Assembly (NCBI GenBank): GCA_017745235.1
Contig: JAGHZU010000009.1
Span: 62,001 to 126,000, forward strand
DNA from: Caulobacter sp.
GTDB lineage: Bacteria; Pseudomonadota; Alphaproteobacteria; Caulobacterales; Caulobacteraceae
Reading direction: 5' to 3'
DNA: 64,000 nt
Positions 1 to 9,178 of this stretch are shown here, piece by piece. Numbering within the stretch: the first letter of the stretch is position 1; each line of letters opens with the position of its first letter. A program made the translations under genes and the position numbers. Below the pieces are notes generated by a model. The model had not been told where the DNA came from and did no database searches. It saw only the letters and a program-made list of their open reading frames with translations.

Positions 1-756
1 GCCGCGGATCCAGTAGCCGGCGGCCTTGATCCGGCGGGGATCGACGCCCCGGACCTCGATCAGGTGAGCGCGGAGGGCGCGGGCGACACGGGCCTCGGCG
101 GCCACCCAGAAGAAACCCTCGCCAGCCTTGGGGATCACCTCGTCCAGGCGTGCGATCAGGGCCGCGGCGTCGTCCACGTCGACCTGGTCGCGCAGCACCC
201 AGTGGGGGCTCCAGGCGGCCGGGGTCTCGAAGGTCTGGACGTCGGCTTGCGTCTCTACGATCGCCAGGCCGGATATCGTCAGGCCTTCGGGGGACTCTTC
301 GACGCGGCGGCCGATGGCGGGCAGGGCGGTCTCGTCGCCGATCACGACCAGCCAGTCCACGGCCTCGGGCAAGAGGGTCGAGCCGCGGGGACCTCCGATC
401 ACCAGGGTGTCCCCGACCTTGGCCGCCAGGGCCCAGGCGGTGGCGGGGCCAGCGTCGTGGACGGCGAAGTCGATGACCAGGCGGCCTGCCGTCCGGTCGA
501 AGGCGCGCGGGGTGTAGTCGCGCATGATCGTCTCGCCTCCGGGACCCGGGATCATCAGCTTGACGTGGTCGTCGGGGCTGGCGCTGGGGAAGTCGGTCAG
601 GTCGGGCGAGCGGAACACCAGCCGCAGCATGCCGGGCGAAAGGCGCTCGACCGTCTCGACCACGCAGTCGCGGCGGCGGATGTCGTGGCGCATGCGGCGC
701 AGGGCCCAGCGATCGGAGGCGGGCGTGGGGGATTGGGCGTCGTCGGCGGGCGTCAT
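1..756 (-). CDS. Siderophore-interacting protein (ferric-siderophore reductase family), 3' end outside window
   Basis: Reads leftward from an ATG at 754-756 and stays open to base 1, so only the first 252 residues are present. It has the layout of SIP/YqjH-type flavoproteins, which reduce ferric chelates in the cytoplasm using NAD(P)H and FAD. The FAD-binding RDYTPR is at residues 79-84, GGPRGS at 121-126, the family signature GDETALPAI at 140-148, and the visible end GYWIRG matches the usual C-terminal region. The ATG follows a promoter region with tandem AT-rich repeats (775-801). The family call is confident; the substrate is not known from sequence. Confidence 0.9.
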   Translation of the reverse strand, partial: MTPADDAQSPTPASDRWALRRMRHDIRRRDCVVETVERLSPGMLRLVFRSPDLTDFPSASPDDHVKLMIPGPGGETIMRDYTPRAFDRTAGRLVIDFAVHDAGPATAWALAAKVGDTLVIGGPRGSTLLPEAVDWLVVIGDETALPAIGRRVEESPEGLTISGLAIVETQADVQTFETPAAWSPHWVLRDQVDVDDAAALIARLDEVIPKAGEGFFWVAAEARVARALRAHLIEVRGVDPRRIKAAGYWIRG

Positions 757-774
757 TCTTCGATCCGGTCTCGT

Positions 775-801
775 TATATCGAAATCACAGATATATCGAA
801 A
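775..801. promoter_or_regulatory. Tandem operator candidate upstream of the SIP gene
   Basis: TATATCGAAA occurs at 775-784 and again at 792-801, a 17-bp period, and the palindrome GATATATC sits at 790-797. The segment is AT-rich against a GC-rich background and lies 19-45 bp upstream of the SIP start codon. In enterobacteria the homologous yqjH is repressed by the PadR-like YqjI at AT-rich repeats; a similar regulator here is inference, and none is encoded in the visible part. Confidence 0.5.
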
Positions 802-864
802 CCGTGTCGGGTCAAGGGCGGCCGGACGTGAAACCTCGCCCGGCCGCCTTCGCTGTTCTTCGAC

Positions 865-2208
865 CTATTCGGCCGCGACCTGTTCGGGGGCGCGGGTCCA
901 GCGATTCTCCGGAACCGGCAGGCCCAGGTGGCCGCGCAGGGTGTCGTGTTCGTACTCCGTGCGGAACAGGCCCTTGGCCTGGAGGATCGGCACGACCTTT
1001 TCGCGGAACAGGGCGAAATCGCGCGGACGAGTCACGTGCAGGATGAAGCCGTCGACGGCCCGCCCGACGAACCAGCGCTCGATCTCGTCGGCGATGGTCT
1101 GGGGCGAACCGACGAAGTTGGCGCGCCAGCGCCCGAAACGCTCGGCCGCCTGGCGCACGGTCAGGTTCTCGGCTTGGGCGATCCGCACGATGCGCTCGGC
1201 GTGGCCCTTGTAGCTGTTGAGGCTGAGTTGGCTGACGTCCGGGAACGGACCGTCCAGCGGGTATTGCTTGAAGTCGTGATAGCCGAAGGCGCGGCCGAGT
1301 TCGACCAGCAACTTGTCGATCTCGCGGCTTCCGGCCTGGGCCTCGGCCAAGGCCTGGGCCTCATCGTCGGTGTCGGCGATGATCGGGGCGATGCCGGGCA
1401 GGACGCTGATGTGGTCGGGATCGCGGCCCAGGGCCGCGGCGCGGGCCTTGAGGTCGGCATAGTACTCCACCGCGTCCTCGAAGGTGTCGACGCCGGCGAA
1501 GACGCCCTCGGCGATGCGCGCGCCCAGGTCGCGGCCCGCGCCGCTGACCCCGGCCTGGAAGATCACCGGCTGACCCTGGGCCGAGCGCGAGAGGGCCAGG
1601 GGGCCGGCCACGGAGAAGTGCTTGCCCTTGTGGTTGAGCGCATGCTGCTTGGACTTGTCCAGGAACACCCCGGCGGCCTTGTCGCGCGGGAAGGCGTCGT
1701 CCTCGTAACTGTCCCACAGGCCCTGGACCACGTCGACGAACTCGCCGGCCCGCTCGTAGCGCTCGCCGTGCTCGAAGTGCTGGTCGCGGCCGTAGTTGCG
1801 CGCGGCGCCCTCCAGGCCCGTGGTCACCACGTTCCAGCCGGCGCGGCCCTTGCTGATGTGGTCCAGCGAGCCGAACTGGCGGGCGACGTTGTAAGGCTCC
1901 CAGTAGGAAGTGGTCAGGGTGCCGACCAGGCCGATCTTCGAGGTCGAGACCGCCAGGGCCGACAGCAGCGTCAACGGCTCAAGGCGATTGAGGAAGTGGG
2001 GCGCGGTGTCCGGGGTGATGAATGGGCTGTCGACGATAAAGACCAGGTCGAACTTGGCGGCTTCGGCCAGCCTGGCGTTGTCGATGTACCAGTTGATGTC
2101 GATGCTGGCGTCGCCGGCGAGGTCGGGGTCGCGCCAGCGCGTGTGGTCAGTGCCCACCCCGGCCAGGATGGCGCCGAGCTTGAGTTGGCGTGCGGTGGTC
2201 TGGGTCAT
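865..2208 (-). CDS. FMN-dependent monooxygenase, NtaA/SnaA/DszA (luciferase-like) family
   Basis: A 447-residue cytoplasmic flavin monooxygenase of the nitrilotriacetate/dibenzothiophene-sulfone oxygenase family, the usual length for that group. Family signatures are the N-terminal strand KLGAILAGVGTDHTRWRDP, the conserved GRAGWNVVT near residue 133, the NYGRDQHFEHGERYERAGEF stretch, and QAGVSGAGRDLGA around residue 217. Such enzymes use FMNH2 supplied by a separate reductase; the SIP-type flavoprotein next door is a different kind of reductase and is not an obvious partner. The ATG has a good GGAGG site 7 bp upstream. The substrate cannot be assigned. Confidence 0.9.
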   Translation of the reverse strand: MTQTTARQLKLGAILAGVGTDHTRWRDPDLAGDASIDINWYIDNARLAEAAKFDLVFIVDSPFITPDTAPHFLNRLEPLTLLSALAVSTSKIGLVGTLTTSYWEPYNVARQFGSLDHISKGRAGWNVVTTGLEGAARNYGRDQHFEHGERYERAGEFVDVVQGLWDSYEDDAFPRDKAAGVFLDKSKQHALNHKGKHFSVAGPLALSRSAQGQPVIFQAGVSGAGRDLGARIAEGVFAGVDTFEDAVEYYADLKARAAALGRDPDHISVLPGIAPIIADTDDEAQALAEAQAGSREIDKLLVELGRAFGYHDFKQYPLDGPFPDVSQLSLNSYKGHAERIVRIAQAENLTVRQAAERFGRWRANFVGSPQTIADEIERWFVGRAVDGFILHVTRPRDFALFREKVVPILQAKGLFRTEYEHDTLRGHLGLPVPENRWTRAPEQVAAE

Positions 2209-2378
2209 CTCGAAGCCTCCAGTGGAGTATCGAGGCTAGGGCGCGACCGGCCGGCGAGGATAACGAGCAGTGGTGAACCGTTCGATTTCGGACGTTCAAT
2301 TCGCGCCGAAAAAATCCAGCTGAATCAAAGGCGGTCGGGTTTCCTGGCGTCGAGTGAAGAAAAACTGCCCCGCGGAGC

Positions 2379-3011
2379 TCAGTCGATCGAGGCAGATCTG
2401 GCCTGCCCGATCAGGTCGCGCAGCAGGGCGCGGCCCTTGGGCCAGGGGCCGTGGCCGGACTCCGCGTTGATATGGCCTGCGCGACCCAGGTCGATGAAGG
2501 TCGAGCCCCAGCCCTGGGCGAAGGCCTGGGCGCGATCGATCGAGACATAGGGGTCGTCACGACTGGCCACGACCATGCTGGGAAAAGGCAGGCGAGCGCG
2601 GGGGATCGGCGAGAAGCCCTCCAGCAGGCGGCCGGCGGGGCCTTGGCGATTGACGTCGGCGGGGGCGACCAGGAAGGCGCCGGCGATGCCGCGCGCGCCC
2701 CGGATCGCAGCCAGGTGGGCCACCAGGGCGCAGCCCAGGCTATGGGCGACAAGCACCGCGCCCGGCCGCCGCCGCACCGCCTCGACCAGGGTCGCGGTCC
2801 AGTCGCCAAGAGTCGGACGCTCCCAGTCGGCCTGCTCCACACGTTCGGCGCCGGGGATCGTGCGCTCCCAGTGGGACTGCCAATGGTCGGGTCCGGAGTT
2901 GAACAGGCCCGGCAGGATCAGGATCGGCGGGGCGGTGATCGTAGGGCGGCCGCTCGCCAGGGGCGGCGCGCGCGGCGGGCCGATCGGTGTCGGGGGATGG
3001 GGCTGGGACAT
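2379..3011 (-). CDS. RBBP9/YdeN-family alpha/beta hydrolase
   Basis: A 210-residue serine hydrolase. The nucleophile elbow is GHSLGC-like (AHSLGC, Ser91), followed by an Asp in VVASRDDPYVS and a His in GRAGHINAESGHG, the triad order of the RBBP9/YdeN family (DUF1234). An in-frame ATG at 3080 would add 23 residues, but the proline-rich MSQPHP start at 3011 gives a more typical N-terminus. The start is uncertain because neither site has a strong ribosome binding site. No signal peptide is seen. Confidence 0.85.
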   Translation of the reverse strand: MSQPHPPTPIGPPRAPPLASGRPTITAPPILILPGLFNSGPDHWQSHWERTIPGAERVEQADWERPTLGDWTATLVEAVRRRPGAVLVAHSLGCALVAHLAAIRGARGIAGAFLVAPADVNRQGPAGRLLEGFSPIPRARLPFPSMVVASRDDPYVSIDRAQAFAQGWGSTFIDLGRAGHINAESGHGPWPKGRALLRDLIGQARSASID

Positions 3012-3157
3012 GGACTGGAACTCGGGACCGGGGCGCCCGCCAGGCGAGCGTGATGACCTCAATCTCGACTTTCCCGACACCGGATTGAAATCAGATCAAT
3101 TTAGTAGGGTTTTAGAGAAGCTGACGGACGACAAGCTTGGCTGTTATGGGAGCAGCT

Positions 3158-3188
3158 GCTTTGTCATTTTCCTGTCAGCCATCTGACC
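3158..3188 (+). promoter_or_regulatory. Response-regulator operator candidate upstream of the RND operon
   Basis: A 31-bp element containing two TGTCA half-sites at 3162-3166 and 3173-3177, 11 bp apart, as expected for tandem binding of an OmpR-family regulator. It matches 26 of 31 positions, without gaps, with a minus-strand element at 11322-11352 in front of the adjacent response-regulator gene. It lies about 115 bp upstream of the preferred start of the adaptor gene. Confidence 0.8.
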
Positions 3189-3302
3189 GGGTGAAAACGA
3201 TAGAGCCGCAAGGCACGATGGCGCGCGCCGCGTTCCTGAGTCGCGCGCGTGTCTTCAGTCTCGGCCCATCGCGGGTCCTTCGAACTTCATGGGGTGCCCG
3301 CC

Positions 3303-4544
3303 TTGATCGATGAACCTCGGCGTCGTCTGTTCCGGACGGTCCTTGGAAGCGCCGGCGGCGCGGTCCTGGTGCTGGCCGTGGCCGCCTGCGGCGCGCACAA
3401 GGACGACAAGGCCGGCGGCAAGGGCGGTCGCGGGCAGGGCGGTCCCGTCGAGGTCGGCTATGTCGTCATGCAGCCCACCAGCGTGGCCCTGACCAGCGAG
3501 CTGACCGGCCGGACCGTGGCCTACCAGAGCTCGGAAGTGCGGCCCCAGGTCTCGGGCGTGATCGAAAAGCGCCTGTTCACCGAGGGCGCCCTGGTCCAGC
3601 GCGGCCAGCCGCTCTATCAGATCGATCCCAGCCTTTACCGCGCGGCGGTGAACCAGGCCCAGGCCGATCTCGAGAGCGCCCGCGCCAACCAGGAGGCCGC
3701 CCAGGCCCTGGCCGACCGCTACAAGCCCCTGGCCGCCATCGAGGCGGTGAGCAAGCAGGACTACACCAACGCCGTGGCCGCCGCCCGCCAGGCCGGAGCC
3801 GCGATCGCCCAGCGCCAGGCTGCGCTGGACACCGCGCGCATCAACCTGCGCTTCACCACCGTGCCGGCTCCGATCAGCGGCCGCATCGGCCGTTCGCTGT
3901 TCACGGTCGGCGCCCTGGTCACCACCAGCCAGGCCGACCCGCTGGCCACGATCCAGCAGCTCGACCCGATGTATGTCGACATCCAGGAATCCAGCGCCGA
4001 CCTGCTGGCCCTGCGCCGGGCTTTGTCGGCCGGCGGGGCCACCCCGACAAGCGCCCAGGTGCGCCTGACGCTTGAGGACGGCAGCGAATACGGCCAGACC
4101 GGCGTCGTCGAATTCTCCGAGGTCGTCGTCGACCAGGGCACCGGCACGGTGACCCTGCGCGCGCGGATGCCCAATCCGCAGGGCCTTCTGCTGCCGGGCA
4201 TGTTCGTCCGCGCCACCTTCGCCCAGGCCCTGGAAAGCCAGGCCTACCTGGTGCCGCAGTCGGCCGTGTCACGCGATCCCAAGGGCGTGGCGACCGTCTA
4301 TCTCGTCGGACCTGACAACAAGGCCGTCCAGCGCAAGATCTCGGCGACCCGCACCCAGGACCAGTTCTGGGTGGTCAGCAAGGGTCTCGAACCCGGCGAC
4401 AAGCTGATCACCCAGGGCCTGGGCAAGCTGAAGCCGAAGGCCGAGCTGAAGCCGGTTCCGGCCGACACGCCCCAGCACCTGAAGCCCAGGTCCAAGGACG
4501 GCCCCAAGGACGGCAAGGGCGCGTCCGGCTCGAAGGGCGGGTAG
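3303..4544 (+). CDS. acrA: RND efflux periplasmic adaptor lipoprotein (AcrA/MexA family)
   Basis: Membrane fusion protein that links the inner-membrane RND pump to the outer-membrane channel. From the TTG at 3303 the product has 413 residues with a lipoprotein signal (RRR n-region, then VAAC, Cys29 lipidated). The lipoyl half-motif VRPQVSGVIEKRLFTEG, the coiled-coil hairpin rich in Ala/Gln, and PAPISGRIGRSLFTVGALV are typical. The C-terminus is Lys/Gly rich and probably disordered. An upstream GTG at 3249 or 3294 is possible but spoils the signal peptide. It is first of a three-gene operon with 6 bp to the pump gene. Confidence 0.93.
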   Translation: MIDEPRRRLFRTVLGSAGGAVLVLAVAACGAHKDDKAGGKGGRGQGGPVEVGYVVMQPTSVALTSELTGRTVAYQSSEVRPQVSGVIEKRLFTEGALVQRGQPLYQIDPSLYRAAVNQAQADLESARANQEAAQALADRYKPLAAIEAVSKQDYTNAVAAARQAGAAIAQRQAALDTARINLRFTTVPAPISGRIGRSLFTVGALVTTSQADPLATIQQLDPMYVDIQESSADLLALRRALSAGGATPTSAQVRLTLEDGSEYGQTGVVEFSEVVVDQGTGTVTLRARMPNPQGLLLPGMFVRATFAQALESQAYLVPQSAVSRDPKGVATVYLVGPDNKAVQRKISATRTQDQFWVVSKGLEPGDKLITQGLGKLKPKAELKPVPADTPQHLKPRSKDGPKDGKGASGSKGG

Positions 4545-4550
4545 CCCGGC

Positions 4551-7500
4551 ATGCTGTCTCGCGTCTTCATCGACCGGCCGATCTTCGCCTGGGTCATCGC
4601 CATCATCGTGATGCTGGCCGGCGTGGGGGCGATCACCCGCCTGCCGATCGCCCAGTATCCCGACGTGGCCCCGCCCCAGGTCTCCGTTCGGGCCACCTAT
4701 CCGGGCGCCTCGGCCGAGGCGATCCAGAACAGCGTCACCCAGGTCATCGAGCAGTCGCTGACCGGCATCGACGGCATGATCTACTTCAGCTCGTCCTCGA
4801 CCTCGCGCGGACAGGTGTCGATCACCGTCACGTTCGAGAAGGGCGTGGATCCCGACATCGCCCAGGTGCAGGTGCAGAACCAGGTTCAGCAGGCCATCTC
4901 GCGCCTGCCCGCCCAGGTGCAGCAGCAGGGCGTCGTGGTCCGCAAGTCCAATCCGGACAACCTGCTTCTGGTCGGCGTCTATGACGAGACCGACAAGATG
5001 ACCAACCAGGACGTCTCCGACTTCCTGGTGTCGAACCTGCAGGACGACCTGGCTCGCACCCCGGGTGTGGGCGACATCAACGTCTTCGGCTCGCAGTACG
5101 CCATGCGCGTGTGGTTGAACCCGCAGCGCCTGGCCAGTTACGGCCTTATCCCCAGCGACATCATCACCGCCATCCAGAACCAGAACACCGAGGTGGCGGC
5201 GGGCGAACTGGGCGGCCAACCCCAGCCCGACACCCAGATGCTGAACGCCACGGTGACGGCGCAGTCGCGCCTGCAGACGCCGGAGCAATTCGCCAACATC
5301 ATCGTCAAGGCGCAGCGCAACGGCGCCAACGTCAAGCTGTCGGACGTGGCCCGCGTCGAGCTGGGCTCGGAGAACTACAACGCCCGCAGCCGCGTCAACC
5401 GCCATCCGGGCGCGGGCATCGCGGTGCTGTTGGCTCCCGGCGCCGACGCCCTGAAAACCGCCGAGCTGGTCAAGGGCGTGGTCGAGGCCAAGTCCAAGAC
5501 CTTCCCGCCGGGCCTGAAGTTCGCCTACGCCAACGACACCACCGACTTCATCAAGCTGTCGATCGAGGAGGTGGTGAAGACGCTGTTCGAAGCCATCGTC
5601 CTGGTGGTGCTGGTGATGTTCGTCTTCCTGCAGAACTGGCGCGCGACCCTGGTGCCGGCCATCGCCGTGCCTGTGGTGCTGCTGGGCACGTTCGCGGTGT
5701 TCTATCTGGCCGGGTTCTCGATCAACACCATGACCCTGTTCGGCCTGGTGCTGGCCATCGGCCTGCTGGTCGACGACGCCATCGTCGTGGTCGAGAACGT
5801 CGAGCGCCTGCTGCACGAAAACCCGGACATGACGCCGCGCGAGGCCACCATAGAGTCAATGAAGGAGATCAGCGTGGCTCTCGTTGCCATCGCCCTGGTC
5901 CTGTCGGCGGTGTTCCTGCCGATGGCCTTCTTCGGTGGCTCGACGGGCGTGATCTACCGCCAGTTCTCGGTGACGATCGTGGCGGCGATGGTGCTGTCGG
6001 TGCTGGTGGCGCTGATCCTGAGCCCGGCCCTGACGGCCACCCTGCTCAGGCAGAAGAAGAAGGGCGAAGATGAGCCCAAGGGCTGGTTCGAGCGCCGTTT
6101 CCCGGCGGCGGCCAGCCTGGTTCACCACGGCGCTCAGCGCTTCAACCTGGCCTTCGACGACACGGCCGAGCGCTACCGTCGCTCGGTGCGCGCGGTGTTC
6201 GATCGCAAGCGCCTGTTCCTGGCGATCTACGCGGTGGTCGTGGTGCTGCTGGGGCTTCTGTTCGTGCGTCTGCCGACGGGTTTCCTGCCGACCGAGGACC
6301 AGGGCAGCGCCCTGCTGCAAATTCGCCTGCCGGCCGGCGCCACCCAGGGGCGGACCGCCGAGATCCAGCGCATGGTCGAGCGCTACTTCGCCGAGAACGA
6401 GGGTCACAACGTCAAGACCATGTTCACCGTCAGCGGCGGCGGCGGCGGCGGCGTCAACGGCCAGAACACCGGCCAGGGCTTCCTGAATTTCACCGACTGG
6501 AAGAACCGCAAGGGCAAGGACAACAGCGCCGACGCCATCGTGGCCCGCGCCTCATCGGCCCTGTCGAACGTGCGCGACGCCCAGGTCTTCGCCCTGGTGC
6601 CGCCGGCCATTCGAGGTCTTGGCCAGTCCGACGGCTTCACCATGGAGCTGCAGAACGCCAGCGGCATGCCGCAGGCCGAATTCAACGCCGCGCGGGACAA
6701 GCTCCTGGCGGCCGCCAATCGCGATCCGGCGCTGAAGTCGGTGCGCCTGTCGGAGCTGCCGGACGTGGCGACCTTCAAGGTCATGCCCGACGCCCAGAAG
6801 CTGGCGGCCCTCGGCCTGACCCAGGCCGACGTCAACAGCACCCTCTCGACCGCGTGGGGCGGGCGCTACGTCAACGACTTCGTGGATCGCGGGCGCGTCA
6901 AGCGGGTCTATGTGCAGGGCGACGCCCCGTACCGGGCCGAGCCGTCCGACCTGGGCGCGTGGTTCGTGCGCGGCTCGTCGGGCCAGATGGCGCCGTTCTC
7001 CTCGTTCGCCACCACCTCGTGGTCCCAGGCCCCCACCACGATGTCGCGCTTCAACGGCATCTCCTCCTTCGAGTTCCAGGGCTCGGCGGCGGCGGGCGGC
7101 AGTTCCGGCCAGGCGATGGCCCGGATGGCGGAGCTGGCGGCCGAGATTCCCGGCACCTCGATCGCGTGGTCGGGCCTCTCATACCAGGAGCGGCTGTCCT
7201 CCGGTCAGGCCCCGCTGCTGTATGGCCTGTCGCTGCTGGTGGTGTTCTTGTGCCTGGCGGCGCTGTACGAAAGCTGGTCGATCCCCGTGGCCGTCCTGCT
7301 GGTGATCCCGTTGGGCCTGGTAGGGGCGGTCGCGGCGGTGACGCTGCGGGGCCTGATCAACGACGTCTACCTGCAGATCGGCCTGCTCACGACCATGGGC
7401 CTGGCGGCCAAGAACGCCATCCTGATCGTGGAGTTCGCCGAGCAGGCCGAACGGCGCGGCAAGTCGGTGATGGACGCGGCGCTGGAGGCGGCCAAGATCC

Positions 7501-7760
7501 GCCTGCGGCCGATCCTGATGACGAGTCTCGCCTTCATCTTCGGCGTGCTGCCCCTGGCCATCTCGACCGGGGCCGGGGCCAACAGCCGCATCGCCATCGG
7601 CACCTCGGTGATCGGCGGCATGCTGACGGCGACGATCCTGGCGGTTTTCTACATCCCGCTGTTCTTCATCCTGGTGCGGCGCGGCTGGCGCGAGGGCGCC
7701 AAGCGGCTGGGTCATGGCAAGCACGACGCGCCGCCCACCGCCCCCACGGAGTCCGTCTGA
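4551..7760 (+). CDS. acrB: RND multidrug efflux pump, HAE1 type (AcrB family)
   Basis: A 1069-residue inner-membrane proton/drug antiporter. The paired aspartates of the proton relay are in LAIGLLVDDAIVVVENVER (around residue 405), which marks the hydrophobe/amphiphile (HAE1) class rather than the heavy-metal class. The N-terminus MLSRVFIDRPIFAWVIAI and the second-half FGVLPLAISTGAGA motif are canonical, and twelve membrane segments fall in the two usual blocks. The stop codon overlaps the start of the outer-membrane factor gene (TGATG), so the three proteins are translated from one message. Confidence 0.96.
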   Translation: MLSRVFIDRPIFAWVIAIIVMLAGVGAITRLPIAQYPDVAPPQVSVRATYPGASAEAIQNSVTQVIEQSLTGIDGMIYFSSSSTSRGQVSITVTFEKGVDPDIAQVQVQNQVQQAISRLPAQVQQQGVVVRKSNPDNLLLVGVYDETDKMTNQDVSDFLVSNLQDDLARTPGVGDINVFGSQYAMRVWLNPQRLASYGLIPSDIITAIQNQNTEVAAGELGGQPQPDTQMLNATVTAQSRLQTPEQFANIIVKAQRNGANVKLSDVARVELGSENYNARSRVNRHPGAGIAVLLAPGADALKTAELVKGVVEAKSKTFPPGLKFAYANDTTDFIKLSIEEVVKTLFEAIVLVVLVMFVFLQNWRATLVPAIAVPVVLLGTFAVFYLAGFSINTMTLFGLVLAIGLLVDDAIVVVENVERLLHENPDMTPREATIESMKEISVALVAIALVLSAVFLPMAFFGGSTGVIYRQFSVTIVAAMVLSVLVALILSPALTATLLRQKKKGEDEPKGWFERRFPAAASLVHHGAQRFNLAFDDTAERYRRSVRAVFDRKRLFLAIYAVVVVLLGLLFVRLPTGFLPTEDQGSALLQIRLPAGATQGRTAEIQRMVERYFAENEGHNVKTMFTVSGGGGGGVNGQNTGQGFLNFTDWKNRKGKDNSADAIVARASSALSNVRDAQVFALVPPAIRGLGQSDGFTMELQNASGMPQAEFNAARDKLLAAANRDPALKSVRLSELPDVATFKVMPDAQKLAALGLTQADVNSTLSTAWGGRYVNDFVDRGRVKRVYVQGDAPYRAEPSDLGAWFVRGSSGQMAPFSSFATTSWSQAPTTMSRFNGISSFEFQGSAAAGGSSGQAMARMAELAAEIPGTSIAWSGLSYQERLSSGQAPLLYGLSLLVVFLCLAALYESWSIPVAVLLVIPLGLVGAVAAVTLRGLINDVYLQIGLLTTMGLAAKNAILIVEFAEQAERRGKSVMDAALEAAKIRLRPILMTSLAFIFGVLPLAISTGAGANSRIAIGTSVIGGMLTATILAVFYIPLFFILVRRGWREGAKRLGHGKHDAPPTAPTESV

Positions 7761-9178
7761 TGCGCCGTATCCTCGCCCTGCTGGCGACCGCGAGCGCGCT
7801 GTCGGCCTGTTCGATGGAAAGCGCCTATGTGAGGCCAGCCTCGCCCGTTCCGGCGACCTGGCCCACGGGTCAGGCCTACCCGCCCCAGGCGGCCGAACCG
7901 CTGCCGGCGATCCGCTACGCCGACGTCTTCGCCGACGCGCGGCTGCAGACGCTGGTCGGCCAGGCGCTGGCCGACAACCGCGACCTGAGGGCGGCGACCG
8001 CCGACATCCTGGCCGCCCGGGCTCAGTACCGCATCCAGCGCGCCGACCGGTTTCCGAAGGTCAACCTGACCGGCCGTTACGTCCACGCCGGCGCCGACGA
8101 CGACAGCGCGGCTCCGCGGTCCAGCAACTCCTACGACGCCGACATCGGGATAACGGCCTTTGAGCTGGACCTGTTCGGCCGTGTGCGCTCGCTGACCGGC
8201 GCGGCGCTGCAACGCTATCTCGCCACCGAGGAGGCCGCCCGGGCTACGCGCCTGACCCTGGTCGCCGATGTGGCCGAGGCGTGGCTGACCTATGCCGCCG
8301 ACGCCAGCCTGCTGCGCATCAGCGAACAAACCGCCGCCAACGCCGAGCGAAGCGTGACCCTGACCCAGGCGCGCCTGCAGGGCGGGGTGGCTCCACGCAC
8401 CGACCTTCGCCAGGCCCAGACCATACTGGCCACCGCCCGCGGCGGGGTCGCCGTCCAGCGCACCGCCGTGGCCCAGGATCTCAACGCTTTGCAACTGCTG
8501 GTCGGCGGACCGGTCGACCCCAGCCTGCTGCCGGGTTCGATCGAGGAGGCGGCGTCCACCTTCCGCCAACTGCCCGCCGGGGTCAGTTCCGAGGTGCTGC
8601 TGCGCCGCCCAGACGTGGCCCAGGCCGAGCACCAGTTGCGCGCGGCCAACGCCCAGGTGGGCGCGGCCCGCGCGGCCCTGTTCCCGACCATCTCGCTGAC
8701 GACGACGCTAGGTTTCGCCAGCACGGCGCTTTCGGATCTCTTCAAGAACGGTTCGTACGGCTACACGGCCGGCGGCGGCGTCAGCTATCCGCTGTTCCAG
8801 GCCGGCGCAGGCCGGGCGGGCGTGGCCCAGGCCAAGGCCCAGCGCGAGGCCGCCGTGGCCGACTACGAAAAGGCCGTGCAGTCGGCCTTCCGCGAGACCG
8901 CGGACGCGCTGGCCCGCCAGGGCACGATCGCCGACCAGCTGGCGGCCGATCAACTGCAGCTGGAGGCGGCCAGCGACACCTACAGGCTGACCGACGAGCG
9001 TTATCGCGGCGGGGACCAGACCTTCCTGGCCAGCCTCGACGCCCAGCGTTCGCTTTATTCGGCCCAGCGTTCGCTTGTGGCGACCCAGCTGGTGGGCGCG
9101 ATCAACCGCGTCGCCCTGTATCGCGCATTGGGCGGCGACGATACGGTCGGGACGGCTGGGGCTACTCCGCCGCGGTGA
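7760..9178 (+). CDS. nodT: Outer membrane efflux channel lipoprotein, NodT family
   Basis: A 472-residue TolC-class outer-membrane factor that completes the tripartite pump. The lipobox LSAC places the lipidated Cys at residue 17. Two OEP repeats are visible, each with long Ala/Gln-rich helices; the second contains LRRPDVAQAEHQLRAANAQVGAARAAL-type sequence characteristic of NodT proteins. Its ATG overlaps the pump stop codon by one base. The 3' end overlaps the convergent histidine-kinase gene by 17 bp, so the two operons share a terminus. Confidence 0.94.
   Translation: MRRILALLATASALSACSMESAYVRPASPVPATWPTGQAYPPQAAEPLPAIRYADVFADARLQTLVGQALADNRDLRAATADILAARAQYRIQRADRFPKVNLTGRYVHAGADDDSAAPRSSNSYDADIGITAFELDLFGRVRSLTGAALQRYLATEEAARATRLTLVADVAEAWLTYAADASLLRISEQTAANAERSVTLTQARLQGGVAPRTDLRQAQTILATARGGVAVQRTAVAQDLNALQLLVGGPVDPSLLPGSIEEAASTFRQLPAGVSSEVLLRRPDVAQAEHQLRAANAQVGAARAALFPTISLTTTLGFASTALSDLFKNGSYGYTAGGGVSYPLFQAGAGRAGVAQAKAQREAAVADYEKAVQSAFRETADALARQGTIADQLAADQLQLEAASDTYRLTDERYRGGDQTFLASLDAQRSLYSAQRSLVATQLVGAINRVALYRALGGDDTVGTAGATPPR

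Noticed and set aside
4269-5816. Long minus-strand open frame (515 codons) inside the acrA/acrB genes
   Set aside because: It is the antisense of the pump gene, rich in His/Asp/Arg/Gly as expected of GC-skewed antisense codons, with no family features.
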